From Collinsella stercoris DSM 13279 (GTDB taxonomy: Bacteria > Actinomycetota > Coriobacteriia > Coriobacteriales > Coriobacteriaceae): a stretch of DNA of 64,000 bases. The stretch is from contig NZ_CP085935.1 of NCBI RefSeq assembly GCF_020735465.1, forward strand, positions 2,046,001-2,110,000, read 5' to 3'. This document shows positions 21,408-30,907 of this stretch, in pieces. The notes below the pieces were generated by a model. It was not told the DNA's origin. It did not search any database and saw nothing but the letters and a program-made list of their open reading frames with translations. Numbering within the stretch: position 1 is the stretch's first letter; every line of letters begins with the position of its first letter. The position numbers and the translations under genes were made by a program.

Positions 21408-24062
21408 GTGGCGGTTACCTATAAGGGTCTCGTAATCAAGTTCGGCGGCGACACGACCGAGCTTCAGGGAGCTTTGAAGCAGGTGCAGAAGGCTTCGAAA
21501 GAGACGCAAAGCGACCTGAAGGACATCAACAGGGCGCTCAAGTTCGACCCCGGCAACACCGAGCTGCTTGAGCAGAAGGTTAAGGCGCTGAGCGCCGCCT
21601 ACGCAGACACGGAAAAGAAGCTCGACGCCTACAAGCAGGCTCTCGCTCAGCTCGAAAGCAAGAAGCAAAGCGGCGCTAAGCTCACGGCGGAGGAAGAGCG
21701 TCAGTACGACAGCCTCAAGCGCGCCATCATGCAGTGCGAGCGGCAGCTTGAGAGCTACGGCGATGAGCTCAAGGCGACGAGCCGCGAGGCGGAGGGCTCC
21801 AAGACGGCGCTCGGCAAGGTCGGTCGAGCGATCGAGGACAACGCCGACAAGCTCTCAAGCGCCGGTTCCAAGATGTCGGGCGCGGGAACCGCGCTGTCCG
21901 GAGGAATCGTCGGCGCGGCGGGCGCTCTGACCGGTCTGGCTGCGAGCCAAGAGGAGGCCATCCAGCAGAGCGGTCAGCTCGAAACGGCTTGGAAGAGCGC
22001 CGGTGGCACTGCCGAGCAGGCTTCGGGAACGTACTCGATGTTCTACCGCATTCTGGGTGAATCGGACACCGCGACAGAGGCGTCTCAGAATCTCGCCCGC
22101 CTCACGACGAACGAGCAGGAGCTGAAGCAGTGGACCGACATCGCCGCCGGTGCGTATGCCACGTTCGGCGACGCGCTGCCGCTCGAAAATCTCGCCGAGG
22201 CGGCGCAGGAGACGGCGCACACCGGCACCGTCACGGGCGGTTTGGCCGACGCTCTCAACTGGTCAACGGCATCGGCGGAGCAATGGAGCGCCGCGCTCTC
22301 CGGCCACTCTGCCGCTCAGGACGCCTTCAATGCGGCCGTCGCCGACGGACAGACCAAGGAGGACGCGTTCAATGCGGCGCTCGCCGCATGCGGAAGCGAG
22401 CAGGAGCGTTCGCAGCTCATCACGGAGACGCTTACCGGCCTTTATGGCGAGGCCGGAAAGCAGTATCAGGAGACGAACAAGGATCTCCTTGAATCCCGCG
22501 ACGCCCAAAACGAGATGAACAAGAGCATGCAGGAGCTTGGCGAGGCTGCCATACCCGTCAAGACGGCCGTGACGGAGATCGGAACGAGCCTTCTCAACAC
22601 GCTCGCGCCCGCGTTGGAAAGCGTGACGGGGTGGTACAAGTCCCTGTCTCCTGAGCAACAGGAGCTTGTGAACAACCTCGCGCTCAGCGCTGTCGCCTTC
22701 GGCGGCGTGACAAGCGCGGTCGGAAAGACGATGGAGGCCGCCGACGGTGTCGGCAGGGCGTTCCAGACCGCCGGTGAGCTTTGGGGCGGCGCCAAATCCG
22801 TCATGGGCGACGTCGGCTTTCTCGGCACGATCAAGAGCGGGCTCGGCGGCATCGTCACGAAGGGCGGCGAACTCGGCGGCATGCTTGTCGGAAGCCTGTC
22901 CAGCGGATGGACCGGATTCACCGGCCTCATCGCTGCCCATCCGATCGGCCTAGGTGTCGCGGCGGTGAGCGCCGCAGTGGCCGGACTCACGTGGTTCTTC
23001 ACGCAGACCGAGACCGGCAAGCAGATGTGGTCGGATTTCACGGGATGGATCTCAGAGAAATGGCAGGGTGTTCAGGACTTCTTCGCCGGTGTGCCTGAGT
23101 TTTGGAGCGGCGTATGGGAGCAGGTGAGCACCGGTGTCGGCGATTTCGTCAGCGGTGTCGGCGAGAAGTGGGAGAGCCTTAAGCAGGGCGCTTCGGACGC
23201 GTGGAACAACGTGAAGGAGACCATTTCGAGCAAGGCGAACGAGGCGAAGGAGGCGGCGGGGACCGCTTGGGAGAACCTGAAGAACGGGGCTTCGGATGCG
23301 TGGAACAACCTGAAGACGAACACCTCCAACGCGTTCAGCGGCATCAAATCGACCATCCAAAGCGACATGGAGACGGGAAAACGCGTCGGTTCCGCAGCGT
23401 CGAACGCGCTGCAAGCCGCCATGAACGGCGATTGGCAGGGCGCGAGCACCCATGCCGCGAGCGCGTTCGACCTCATCAAGGCAAACATCCAAAGCAAGAT
23501 GGACGCGGCGCGAAGCAAGACGATCGAGATAGCGGACCGCATCGGCGAAAAGCTCGGGTTCCCCGGTCTCGGCTCCAAGGTGAGTAACATCTTCGATCAG
23601 ATCAAGGGTTTCATCCAAAACCCCGTCCAAAGCGCTTGGAACGCAATATCCGGAATTCCCGGAAAAATCATGAGCGCCTTCAACGGGATCCGAATCAGCA
23701 TCCCGAAACCGAAGATGCCCCATTTCAGCGTGAGTTGGAACGACTTCGGACCCATCAGCCTGCCGAGCGTGAGCGTCAACTGGTACAAGACCGGCGGCTA
23801 TTTCGACAACCCGTCGATCATCGGCGTAGGCGAGGCCGGTGGCGAGTTCGTCGCACCGGAACGCCAGCTCAAGGGATTCATCGAGACGGCGGTGAACAAG
23901 GCGTTCGACAGGTTCCCATCCGCACCGAGCCAGCCGGTTAGCGTTTCGGTTGCGGTCAACGCGACCGTGGCGAACGGCGTTGACGCGTATGAGACCGGCC
24001 AGCAGATCGGCGCTGGCATCGCAAGCAAGCTGAAGCAAAGGGGTGTTCCGGTTGCAACTTAG
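21408..24062 (+). CDS. Tail tape-measure protein
   Basis: An 884-residue protein setting tail length. Residues 1-120 form a coiled coil (FGGDTTELQGALKQVQKASKETQSDLKDINRALKFDPGN); a TMP domain follows (~130-400); hydrophobic segments are near residues 490-530 (LIAAHPIGLGVAAVSAAVAGLTWF). Then Trp-containing repeats (W-NNLK/NVKE-T-...) occupy ~575-680. The end is GEAGGEFVAPERQLKGFI, typical of tape-measure C-termini. The GTG at 21408 has GAAGGTGATG upstream. Confidence 0.93.
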   Translation: MAVTYKGLVIKFGGDTTELQGALKQVQKASKETQSDLKDINRALKFDPGNTELLEQKVKALSAAYADTEKKLDAYKQALAQLESKKQSGAKLTAEEERQYDSLKRAIMQCERQLESYGDELKATSREAEGSKTALGKVGRAIEDNADKLSSAGSKMSGAGTALSGGIVGAAGALTGLAASQEEAIQQSGQLETAWKSAGGTAEQASGTYSMFYRILGESDTATEASQNLARLTTNEQELKQWTDIAAGAYATFGDALPLENLAEAAQETAHTGTVTGGLADALNWSTASAEQWSAALSGHSAAQDAFNAAVADGQTKEDAFNAALAACGSEQERSQLITETLTGLYGEAGKQYQETNKDLLESRDAQNEMNKSMQELGEAAIPVKTAVTEIGTSLLNTLAPALESVTGWYKSLSPEQQELVNNLALSAVAFGGVTSAVGKTMEAADGVGRAFQTAGELWGGAKSVMGDVGFLGTIKSGLGGIVTKGGELGGMLVGSLSSGWTGFTGLIAAHPIGLGVAAVSAAVAGLTWFFTQTETGKQMWSDFTGWISEKWQGVQDFFAGVPEFWSGVWEQVSTGVGDFVSGVGEKWESLKQGASDAWNNVKETISSKANEAKEAAGTAWENLKNGASDAWNNLKTNTSNAFSGIKSTIQSDMETGKRVGSAASNALQAAMNGDWQGASTHAASAFDLIKANIQSKMDAARSKTIEIADRIGEKLGFPGLGSKVSNIFDQIKGFIQNPVQSAWNAISGIPGKIMSAFNGIRISIPKPKMPHFSVSWNDFGPISLPSVSVNWYKTGGYFDNPSIIGVGEAGGEFVAPERQLKGFIETAVNKAFDRFPSAPSQPVSVSVAVNATVANGVDAYETGQQIGAGIASKLKQRGVPVAT

Positions 24063-24789
24063 ACGGACTAGGAACCAGCACGACCGAATCATCTTTAACG
24101 GCACCGACCTATCGAAGCTGGTTTACTGCAAGGTGCGCCGCCCCGTCATGGCGACCGTCAACGCGACGTTTGAGAGCGTGCCGGGGCGGCATGGCGAGGT
24201 CTTCAAGAGCGCCTACCGTGGCGGCTACGACCTTCCCGTTGAGATTTGGCTTAGGACTGAAGACCGCCGCGAGGTCGCGGAAATGCGGCACAAGCTCGCG
24301 GCGGCTCTCTGGACGGACGAACCCGCGCCGCTCTACCTTCCCGATGACCCGACGCGCTACCTGCTCGCAATCGTGAGCGGCAGCACCGACCTAGACGAGA
24401 TCACCGACGATTGCCCGACTACAACCGTGACTTTCCATATCGGCGACCCCGACTATTACGGACAGCGCCGCCGCATGGAGGTTTCGGCGGGCAACGTCTA
24501 CGTCAACGCTGGCGGCAACCGACCAGCGCATCTGAAGGTGACGGCGAAACCAGCGGCGGGCAGCTCGTGGCGGATTACGAACGTCGATACCGGCGAGTTC
24601 GTGGCTGTCAACACGCCGCTCACGTCTTCGAGCACCATACGTTTTGACATGGCGACCGAACACGCGACAGTCAACAACCAGACCGCGCCGGTAACGATTG
24701 ATTCGGATTACTTTGAAATCAACGGGCGGTGCCACCTGAACATCACCAGTGGCACGGCGGTACTAGAGTGGGTGGAACGATGGCTTTAA
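24052..24789 (+). CDS. Distal tail protein (Dit-like)
   Basis: A 245-residue protein starting at TTG 24052 inside the end of the tape-measure gene (AAGGGG upstream). IIFNGTDLSKL....RRPVMATVNATFESVPGRHGEVFKSAYRGGYDLPVEIWL matches the N-terminal ring domain of siphovirus distal tail proteins, followed by a galectin-like beta region. It forms the hub at the tail tip. An in-frame GTG at 24043 is a less likely start. Confidence 0.85.
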   Translation: MQLRRTRNQHDRIIFNGTDLSKLVYCKVRRPVMATVNATFESVPGRHGEVFKSAYRGGYDLPVEIWLRTEDRREVAEMRHKLAAALWTDEPAPLYLPDDPTRYLLAIVSGSTDLDEITDDCPTTTVTFHIGDPDYYGQRRRMEVSAGNVYVNAGGNRPAHLKVTAKPAAGSSWRITNVDTGEFVAVNTPLTSSSTIRFDMATEHATVNNQTAPVTIDSDYFEINGRCHLNITSGTAVLEWVERWL

Positions 24790-27719
24790 TTAGACGCATA
24801 GGCTTCACCCGTTTCAGCCGTTGGGGTGACAATCTGGGGCGGCTCACGGTGAGCGCCGCGACGCACACCGACGCGCTGGACGGAACCGACGAACTCAACA
24901 TCACGTGCGCCGAAGACCTCGTGAAGGGCGACCGCGTAGTCTGGATTGACCTTCAGGGCGTTTGCCACGAACACATCGTTGATACCATCGACAGGGTACA
25001 CGACGATGACGGCGCGCCTGAGACGCAGGCAACGTGCATCAACTCCATCAACGAGACGTGGGATGACTGGCTGGACGATAAGCGGCCTTCGGGCAGCGTG
25101 TCGGTAGCCCTCACATCCATTCTCGCAGACACGCGCTGGGAGGTTGGCACGTGCGATCAGGGCGGAACCGCTTCGCGCACCTTATACCACATCAGCGTGC
25201 GCGAGGGCATAGCCGAGCTGCTGGAAACGTGGGGCGGCGAGCTTGAAACGACCATCGTTCACAACGGCGCTGGCATCGTCGCGCGCCGCGTGAACATTCG
25301 CGCCCTTCGCGGGAACCAGAGCAGCGCAAAGCGCTTCACGTGGACTAAAGACCTCGTTTCGGTCAAGCGCTCAATGGCGAGCGACAACCCGAAAACGCGC
25401 GTCTACGGATATGGAAAGGGCGTTAAGACGGAGGGCGGCGGCTACGGTCGCCGCCTTACCTTCGGCGACATAAACGGCGGCAAGGACTACGTTGAGGATG
25501 CCGAAGCCACCGAGATTTGGGGGCACCCCGACGGAGAGGGCGGCATTCTGCCCGCCGTGGCCTCATACGTGAACGAGCAGTGCGAGGACGCGGCGCAGCT
25601 CTTGCAGGAAACGAAAGACTACCTGAAGCAGGTGAAGGAGCCTAAAGTTACCTACACCGCTTCGGTTATCGACCTATACGCGTTCGGGCGTTCGTGGGAG
25701 GGCGTGGGCGTTGGCGATGACGTTGCGATCATCGACAAGGGATTCTCCGAAGAGGGCGTGCGGCTCCATGGCCGCGTGTCTCAGATTGAGCGCGACTTGC
25801 TCACCGGCGACGCTACGGTCACGTTCGGGACGCTCACCGACACGATGGCAGACATGTGGCAGAGCGTGAGCAACGCTCTGAAGGGGAACAGCCAGCAAAA
25901 CGCGCTCTACGACGCGGCGGCTGGCACGTCCGTTTCGTGGCTCCAACAGCTGCAAGCGGCGCTCAACGCTCAGTTCAACGCGGTTGGCACGTACAGGGTG
26001 GAGACGTTCGAGCTGGGCACGATCTACAGCAACGTTCCCATAGACGCGCTGAACGGCCTACCGCTGCGCAACACGTCTGGCATGTGGGCTGTCAACCTTA
26101 ACGGCATGGGTCTTCGCCTTGCATCCGGCCTTACCTCAGACGGACAGTGGGACTGGAAGACTTTCTTAACCGGCGGCATGGTGACCGCAGACCTCATCAA
26201 CGCCGGTACGATGCGAGCAGACCGCGTGCGCGCCGGTCTTCTCACCGACGAGAAAGGTAAGAACTTCTGGGACTTGACCACCGGCGAGTTCTCGCTTTCA
26301 GCCACGGCGACCGTAGGCGGCGACACTGTTCAATCAATCGCCGACACGGCGGCGAGCGGCGCGCAGCAAAACGCTGTCAAGGCCGCTGAGGAAGCGGACG
26401 CGAAGCGGCTAGAGGAAGCTAAGAAGTACGCCGCAGAGCAGGCATCTTCGGCGGGCACCGACGCTAAAGATCAGGCAAAGAAGTACGTTGACGCGCTCGA
26501 TGAAGCGTTGGGGCAGAAGAGCATCTTTGACCGTCTCACCAACAACGGTGAGACGCAGGGCGTGTACCTCAAAGACGGCAAGGTATATATCAACGCAACC
26601 TACATGGACACCGGCGTTCTTGACGCTGACCTGCTGAAGGCTGGAATCATCACCGACAAGGCCGGTAAGAACTTCTGGGACTTGACCACCGGCGAGTTCT
26701 CGCTTTCCGCCGACGCTTCGGTTGGGGACGGAGATGTTGGAAGCTCTGTCGTGGCGGTCGATGTGCAATATGGCAACTCCACCAGTTCATCGACGGTACC
26801 GACCACATGGACAACATACGCGAACTGGAAGCAAGGCCAGTACCTATGGACGCGCCTAAAGCTCACGCTCGCAGATGGCAACACCGAATACACCACGGCG
26901 CACCGCATGGCGGACAATGACGGCATCGGCGTTTCTCAGGTGTGCGAGCAATACTATCTGAGCACGAGCAGCACCGCGCAGACCGGCGGCAACTGGTACT
27001 ACTACCAGCCAACGTGGGTGAGCGGTCGCTACTACTGGACGCGGAGCGAAATAACGTGGTCTGACGGCACGAAGACGTACACAACGCCCGTGCTGGCGCG
27101 CGCCCTAACGTCTGGCAATCAATCTACCGACGATCTAGACGAAGACCTAGACCAGCGAGAGGTGTTCAACCGCCTGACGAACAACGGGCAAACTCAGGGA
27201 ATCTACCTGAGCGGCGGGCTGCTCTACATCAACGCCAGCTACATTGAAACGGGTATCATCAGCGACCGTATTGGGCGCAACACGTGGAACCTCAGCACCG
27301 GCAAGCTCACAACAAACTACATGACCGCAAACAACATCAGAGCTAACGGGACGTTCGAGTGCGGTTCGGCATCGAACCTGCTTCGCCTCATAAACGGCGA
27401 GATTCGAGGTCTTGAGAACGGTACCCAAATCGGATGTATAGACTTCTCAGCCCATTCGTACAACATCGACAACCCGTCAATCAAGTATCGAGGCATACAG
27501 ATGACGGCAGAGGGGACAGTTCGCATCAGCTCGCCGCAGATTTCGACAGCAGCTTCAAGCAACGAGAGCACCACAGCGACTATATGCCATACGGGTAACC
27601 ATAGGCTTCACTACGTCAGCGAGATTCACGACAACGGCAATGGAACCGTTGGATGGACTAATTCATGGCGATCTATCAACTTCATCAACGGTTTGTGTAC
27701 GACGTGTAGCTTCGATTAG
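24780..27719 (+). CDS. Tail-associated protein (prophage endopeptidase tail / Tal-like) with repeats
   Basis: A 979-residue tail-tip protein. The first ~370 residues resemble the gp18/Tal hub domain (FSRWGDNLGRLTVSAATHTDALDGTDELNITCAED, CINSINETWDDWLDDKRP, KTRVYGYGKG). The rest contains repeated modules: twice KGKNFWDLTTGEFSLSA-type units (around residues 490-515 and 620-650), three GVYLKDGKVYINATYMDTG-like units and a helical linker. No peptidase catalytic residues can be identified by eye. It starts inside the end of the Dit gene. Confidence 0.85.
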   Translation: MALIRRIGFTRFSRWGDNLGRLTVSAATHTDALDGTDELNITCAEDLVKGDRVVWIDLQGVCHEHIVDTIDRVHDDDGAPETQATCINSINETWDDWLDDKRPSGSVSVALTSILADTRWEVGTCDQGGTASRTLYHISVREGIAELLETWGGELETTIVHNGAGIVARRVNIRALRGNQSSAKRFTWTKDLVSVKRSMASDNPKTRVYGYGKGVKTEGGGYGRRLTFGDINGGKDYVEDAEATEIWGHPDGEGGILPAVASYVNEQCEDAAQLLQETKDYLKQVKEPKVTYTASVIDLYAFGRSWEGVGVGDDVAIIDKGFSEEGVRLHGRVSQIERDLLTGDATVTFGTLTDTMADMWQSVSNALKGNSQQNALYDAAAGTSVSWLQQLQAALNAQFNAVGTYRVETFELGTIYSNVPIDALNGLPLRNTSGMWAVNLNGMGLRLASGLTSDGQWDWKTFLTGGMVTADLINAGTMRADRVRAGLLTDEKGKNFWDLTTGEFSLSATATVGGDTVQSIADTAASGAQQNAVKAAEEADAKRLEEAKKYAAEQASSAGTDAKDQAKKYVDALDEALGQKSIFDRLTNNGETQGVYLKDGKVYINATYMDTGVLDADLLKAGIITDKAGKNFWDLTTGEFSLSADASVGDGDVGSSVVAVDVQYGNSTSSSTVPTTWTTYANWKQGQYLWTRLKLTLADGNTEYTTAHRMADNDGIGVSQVCEQYYLSTSSTAQTGGNWYYYQPTWVSGRYYWTRSEITWSDGTKTYTTPVLARALTSGNQSTDDLDEDLDQREVFNRLTNNGQTQGIYLSGGLLYINASYIETGIISDRIGRNTWNLSTGKLTTNYMTANNIRANGTFECGSASNLLRLINGEIRGLENGTQIGCIDFSAHSYNIDNPSIKYRGIQMTAEGTVRISSPQISTAASSNESTTATICHTGNHRLHYVSEIHDNGNGTVGWTNSWRSINFINGLCTTCSFD

Positions 27720-27729
27720 GAGGTATCTA

Positions 27730-28131
27730 ATGGCAATTCTCTATTATCTAGCTCATGACCCGATATCGAACTCTGAAGCCGTGCTTACTGAGTACGACGC
27801 TGAGCTTATAAAAAGAGCTGACGAAAGCGGAATAGTGTTCATAGCGGTAGACGATCAGGGAACACGTTCAATCGTCCCCGCTTCCGACGTGAGAGAGCCG
27901 GAAAACCGAGATGAGCACTTTACTTTCGTTCAGCCGTTGTATGTCGATGACAGGTTTAAAGCGGTAGTCGACGTGTTCGACGCGCTTGCGGCAAGCGTGC
28001 CAGCCGTGGCATCGAACGCCGACGTTCAGCCGGTTTCGAGCAAGGCGCGAAGCGCTATGAGCTTCAGCGAAGCGCTGGAAGCGCTCAGGAAGCTTGCCTA
28101 TCTCGATAGCGAGGAAGGAGGCGCGCAATGA
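27730..28131 (+). CDS. Hypothetical tail-region protein
   Basis: A 133-residue acidic protein (MAILYYLAHDPISNSEAVLTEYDAELIKRADESGIVFIAVDDQG). No family recognised. AGGAGGT precedes the ATG, and its last four bases overlap the next gene (ATGA). It lies between the tail hub and the BppU-like gene, so it is probably a minor baseplate component. Confidence 0.65.
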   Translation: MAILYYLAHDPISNSEAVLTEYDAELIKRADESGIVFIAVDDQGTRSIVPASDVREPENRDEHFTFVQPLYVDDRFKAVVDVFDALAASVPAVASNADVQPVSSKARSAMSFSEALEALRKLAYLDSEEGGAQ

Positions 28132-29129
28132 GCAACACGCGGACGCTCGAACTCGATATCTCGAAGGAGGGAACGGGAACCTGCGTCAAGGTTGGTCAGG
28201 GCGACGATGGCGGAACCACGATCAAGGCGCTTATCTACGACAACGGCGCTGAGTTCGAGCTTTCCGGCGCTACGGCATGGCTTGTCGTGCTTTTGCCTAA
28301 TAAGCGGAACTACTATCGCGGTCAGTGCTCAGTGAGTGGCAACGCCGTAACGATCACGGTTGACGAGTCGAAGCTTTGCAGCGTTCCCGGCTACACCGAC
28401 GAAGCCTATTTCACGATCACGAAGAGCGGCAAGACCTATTCGACAGAGCGCTTCGCAATTGAAATCCTGCGCAGCGCTCTGGACGGTCAGAAGCCAGCGC
28501 AAAGCTGGGATGACGCCGTTCAAGACCTCATCGACCGAGGGAACGCGGCGGTCAACAAGGCAAATTCCGCCGCATCAGCCGCCAACTCTGCCGCGAACGC
28601 GGCGAACACGGCGGCGAGCAACGCCAACGGAAAGGCCACCGCCGCGCAGCAGGCAGCAGAAGCCGCGAACAGCGCCGCATCCGCCGCCAACACGGCAAAG
28701 GCGAACGCCGACAAGGCGACCACGGCTGCGAACAACGCGGCATCGGCGGCAAACACCGCTAAGGCGAACGCCGATAAGGCGACGGCGAGCGCAAACACCG
28801 CGAAGACGGCTGCTGACACGGCGGCGAGCAACGCGAACGCAGCCGCCGCGCGTGCGAACGGTGCCGCTGACGATGCGACGGCGGCTGCGCAGAACGCACT
28901 GAACATCGCAAACAGCATCGCATCGATCAAGCCGCCGAGCGACGCGGAGGTCGAGGAACTGAGGAAGGCCAACGAAATCCTCGCCTCTGCGGTCGCGGAA
29001 CTTCAGGACAAGTACGTCCTGATCGGTGAGACGGCATACGTCCCGCCGACCCGCGTGACCTCTTACAGCGGTGAGACGCTTGCGCTCGCGCAGTCGGGCG
29101 TTTCCGGTGAAACCGCGACCCTAAATTAA
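28128..29129 (+). CDS. BppU-like upper baseplate protein with Ala-rich coiled coil
   Basis: A 333-residue protein. The first ~125 residues are a beta domain like BppU-family N-termini (DDGGTTIKALIYDNGAEFELSGATAWLVVLLPNKRNYYRGQCSVSGN). Residues ~135-265 are a long alanine-rich helix with repeated ANTAKANADKAT and AASAANTA units, which would trimerise. A short C-terminal region with coiled coil (EVEELRKANEILASAVAELQDK) follows. It probably carries or positions the adhesin encoded next. Confidence 0.8.
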   Translation: MSNTRTLELDISKEGTGTCVKVGQGDDGGTTIKALIYDNGAEFELSGATAWLVVLLPNKRNYYRGQCSVSGNAVTITVDESKLCSVPGYTDEAYFTITKSGKTYSTERFAIEILRSALDGQKPAQSWDDAVQDLIDRGNAAVNKANSAASAANSAANAANTAASNANGKATAAQQAAEAANSAASAANTAKANADKATTAANNAASAANTAKANADKATASANTAKTAADTAASNANAAAARANGAADDATAAAQNALNIANSIASIKPPSDAEVEELRKANEILASAVAELQDKYVLIGETAYVPPTRVTSYSGETLALAQSGVSGETATLN

Positions 29130-29140
29130 GGAGAACCAAC

Positions 29141-30043
29141 ATGGCAGATGTCTCAGTCCTCACATTCAACGGCGCGCCGCGCAACGTCAAGGACGTCACC
29201 GCACGGAACACGGCAAACGCCGCGACCACCGCTCAGGAATACGACCGACAGCAATTGACCGGAACCTATAAGGGGCGCTCCATCGTGTCGGTCTTCGCCG
29301 CCGAGATCGGCAGCGCAAACGTCTGGACGTGGCTCCAAAAGCGGGTGAAGGCAGCCAACTTCACGGGGCTTCGCATCGGCGATTACATCGACGTGCAGCT
29401 GAAGGCCGGTGCAAACGTCCCCTCCCAGACCGTCAGGTACCGCATCGCGGCCATCGACCCGTATTACCAGTGCGGGGACACGGCGAAGGGCCACCATATA
29501 GCGATGGTCCCGTCCGCCCCTGTGTCCGTCACCGGCGACAAGGCCGTGAACGGATCTTATATCAAGTGGCGCGACACGAACGACAACAACGGCACCGCAG
29601 ATGAGAAGCACCCGTATCTGTGCTCGAAGCTGCATGAGTGGGAGATCGGCGATTTCCTGCCGTCCCTCCCGACCGAGTGTCAAGCCGCCATCATGCCGCA
29701 ACGCGTCCTGCTCAATGAGCGCTACGCGTCGAGCGGGAAGCTCACCGATGACAGCGGTTGGTCTTGGGTCGATCTGGGGAAGGTGTGGTCTCTTTCCGAA
29801 ATCGAGGTCTACGGGTTCCAAGCATGGAGCAAGACGGGTTACAGCATCGGATTCGATTGCCATTTCCCGATTTTCGAAGACACGGCATCTCGAATCTTGG
29901 GAACTCGCGTCCTTTGGTGGCTCCGCTCCGTCATGGGCGGCTCGTCCTCCAGCGTGTGCTATGTCGGCAGCTGCGGCACTGCCAGCAGCGGCGCCGCGGC
30001 GTATGACTGGGTTCGCCCGTTCCCGTGCTTCCTCGTAGGCTGA
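29141..30043 (+). CDS. DGR target: tail adhesin with diversified C-terminus
   Basis: A 300-residue tail protein whose last ~45 residues are encoded by the variable repeat. The region from about residue 200 has the layout of C-type-lectin-like/DUF6273 DGR targets, ending WWLRSVMGG...DWVRPFP. Compared with the template, codons for residues 258, 271, 276-278, 280, 282-284, 287 and 288 are changed, ten of them AAC/AAT in the template. It is the last gene of the baseplate set, so it is the likely receptor-binding tip whose specificity is varied. AAGGAGAA precedes the ATG. Confidence 0.9.
   Translation: MADVSVLTFNGAPRNVKDVTARNTANAATTAQEYDRQQLTGTYKGRSIVSVFAAEIGSANVWTWLQKRVKAANFTGLRIGDYIDVQLKAGANVPSQTVRYRIAAIDPYYQCGDTAKGHHIAMVPSAPVSVTGDKAVNGSYIKWRDTNDNNGTADEKHPYLCSKLHEWEIGDFLPSLPTECQAAIMPQRVLLNERYASSGKLTDDSGWSWVDLGKVWSLSEIEVYGFQAWSKTGYSIGFDCHFPIFEDTASRILGTRVLWWLRSVMGGSSSSVCYVGSCGTASSGAAAYDWVRPFPCFLVG
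29905..30032 (+). repeat. DGR variable repeat (VR)
   Basis: 128 bases at the 3' end of the target gene aligning without gaps to 30569-30696 (offset 664). There are 16 mismatches, each opposite an adenine in the template; the other 112 positions, including all C, G and T, are identical. Confidence 0.95.
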
Positions 30044-30053
30044 TTTATCAGCC
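30038..30053 (+). promoter_or_regulatory. Hairpin just after VR (likely homing-target hairpin)
   Basis: ggctga-ttta-tcagcc: a perfect 6-bp stem with a 4-base loop beginning 5 bases after the VR and containing the target's stop codon. Hairpins at this place are needed for target recognition in the Bordetella phage DGR. Confidence 0.6.
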
Positions 30054-30128
30054 GTACGCAACACTGAACCGGCGCATGCCTTGCGCATGCGCCATCAGGT
30101 CGAGACGGCTTAGCAAGGAGATGGTCGT

Positions 30129-30539
30129 TTGAGTGGTGTATATGCCCGGAACAGACATCTGAGCGCCCAAAAGTATTTCGCGCTCGCATTGGAGATAAGG
30201 GCCGAGATCACCAAAAAGGTGACAACGAAGCAGCTGCCGAAGTCATACAGGTTCGTCTTCGCCGTCCCTATGGCCGAGACGGCCAGAAGCTTGGTCATGA
30301 ATCTCGTAAAGGCGGATGCGTTCTACCCGAACACCGCGCGCAACGTCGAGGAGCGCAAGCGGTTCATGACGCTCGCGATCGCCGACTGCAACCAACTGCT
30401 TCAAGACCTGCAATGTCTGAAGTCTCTCAACTCGAACATAAGCCTGTCGTGGTTCGAGACTCTTATCCAGAACGTCGATGATGACATAAAGCTCATCAAG
30501 GGCGCTCGGTCTGGCGTGAAGCTGATAGGAAAGGGGTAA
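30129..30539 (+). CDS. avd: DGR accessory variability determinant (Avd-like)
   Basis: A 136-residue, basic, entirely helical protein (SAQKYFALALEIRAEITKKVTTKQLPKSYRFVFAVPMAETARSLVMNLVKADAFYP..., RKRFMTLAIADCNQLLQDLQCL). This matches the four-helix-bundle Avd family, which forms a pentamer that binds the template RNA and the reverse transcriptase. It lies between VR and TR as in classical DGRs. The TTG start at 30129 has AAGGAG upstream. Confidence 0.85.
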   Translation: MSGVYARNRHLSAQKYFALALEIRAEITKKVTTKQLPKSYRFVFAVPMAETARSLVMNLVKADAFYPNTARNVEERKRFMTLAIADCNQLLQDLQCLKSLNSNISLSWFETLIQNVDDDIKLIKGARSGVKLIGKG

Positions 30540-30568
30540 AATGGATAAGTGTTGCCCCTTGGAAATCT

Positions 30569-30696
30569 TCGCGTCAATTGGTGGCTCCGCTCCGTCATGG
30601 GCGGCTCGTCCTCCAACGTGTGCTATGTCAACAACAACGGCAATGCCAACAACAACGCCGCGACGAATGACTGGGTTCGCCCGTTCCCGTGATTCC
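30569..30696 (+). repeat. DGR template repeat (TR)
   Basis: 128 bases, non-coding in context, located 29 bases after the Avd gene. It contains ten AAC/AAT codons in the frame of the target and 25 adenines, 16 of which are changed in the VR. An in-frame TGA (30690-30692) is read as TGC in the VR. The bases from here to the RT gene (30697-30907) probably belong to the template/spacer RNA used for priming. Confidence 0.95.
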
Positions 30697-30907
30697 CAAG
30701 ACCTGCCAGACCGCGCAGACCGCAGCTCTGAGCGCCGTGCATTTGAGGAAGGAAGGGGCAACCATCGGGCGCGTGCCCGTAAATTTGCACCCCGAGACGG
30801 TTGCCGTTCGCTTCTTGCATGGCGCGGGATTTGGCACCTGCCCGCGCTTCATGGTCATCCGTCAAGCGGCTTGCGGGTGCCGCATGAAGCCGTTCGGGGT
30901 GCCTCCC
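30697..30907 (+). ncRNA. DGR template-RNA spacer between TR and RT
   Basis: About 210 bases between TR and the RT start. Open frames cross it but are not convincing. In the studied Bordetella phage DGR, cDNA synthesis is primed from the RNA spacer directly downstream of TR, so the same role is inferred here; no structure was computed. Confidence 0.45.

Noticed and set aside
28560..28920. Repeat array that might suggest CRISPR or a satellite
   Set aside because: The repeats are in-frame alanine-rich codons of the BppU-like coiled coil, not direct repeats with unique spacers.
30689..30907. Extended N-terminus of the reverse transcriptase starting inside TR
   Set aside because: The extra 73 residues do not resemble RT N-termini; ATG 30908 has a ribosome binding site and begins the recognisable region.
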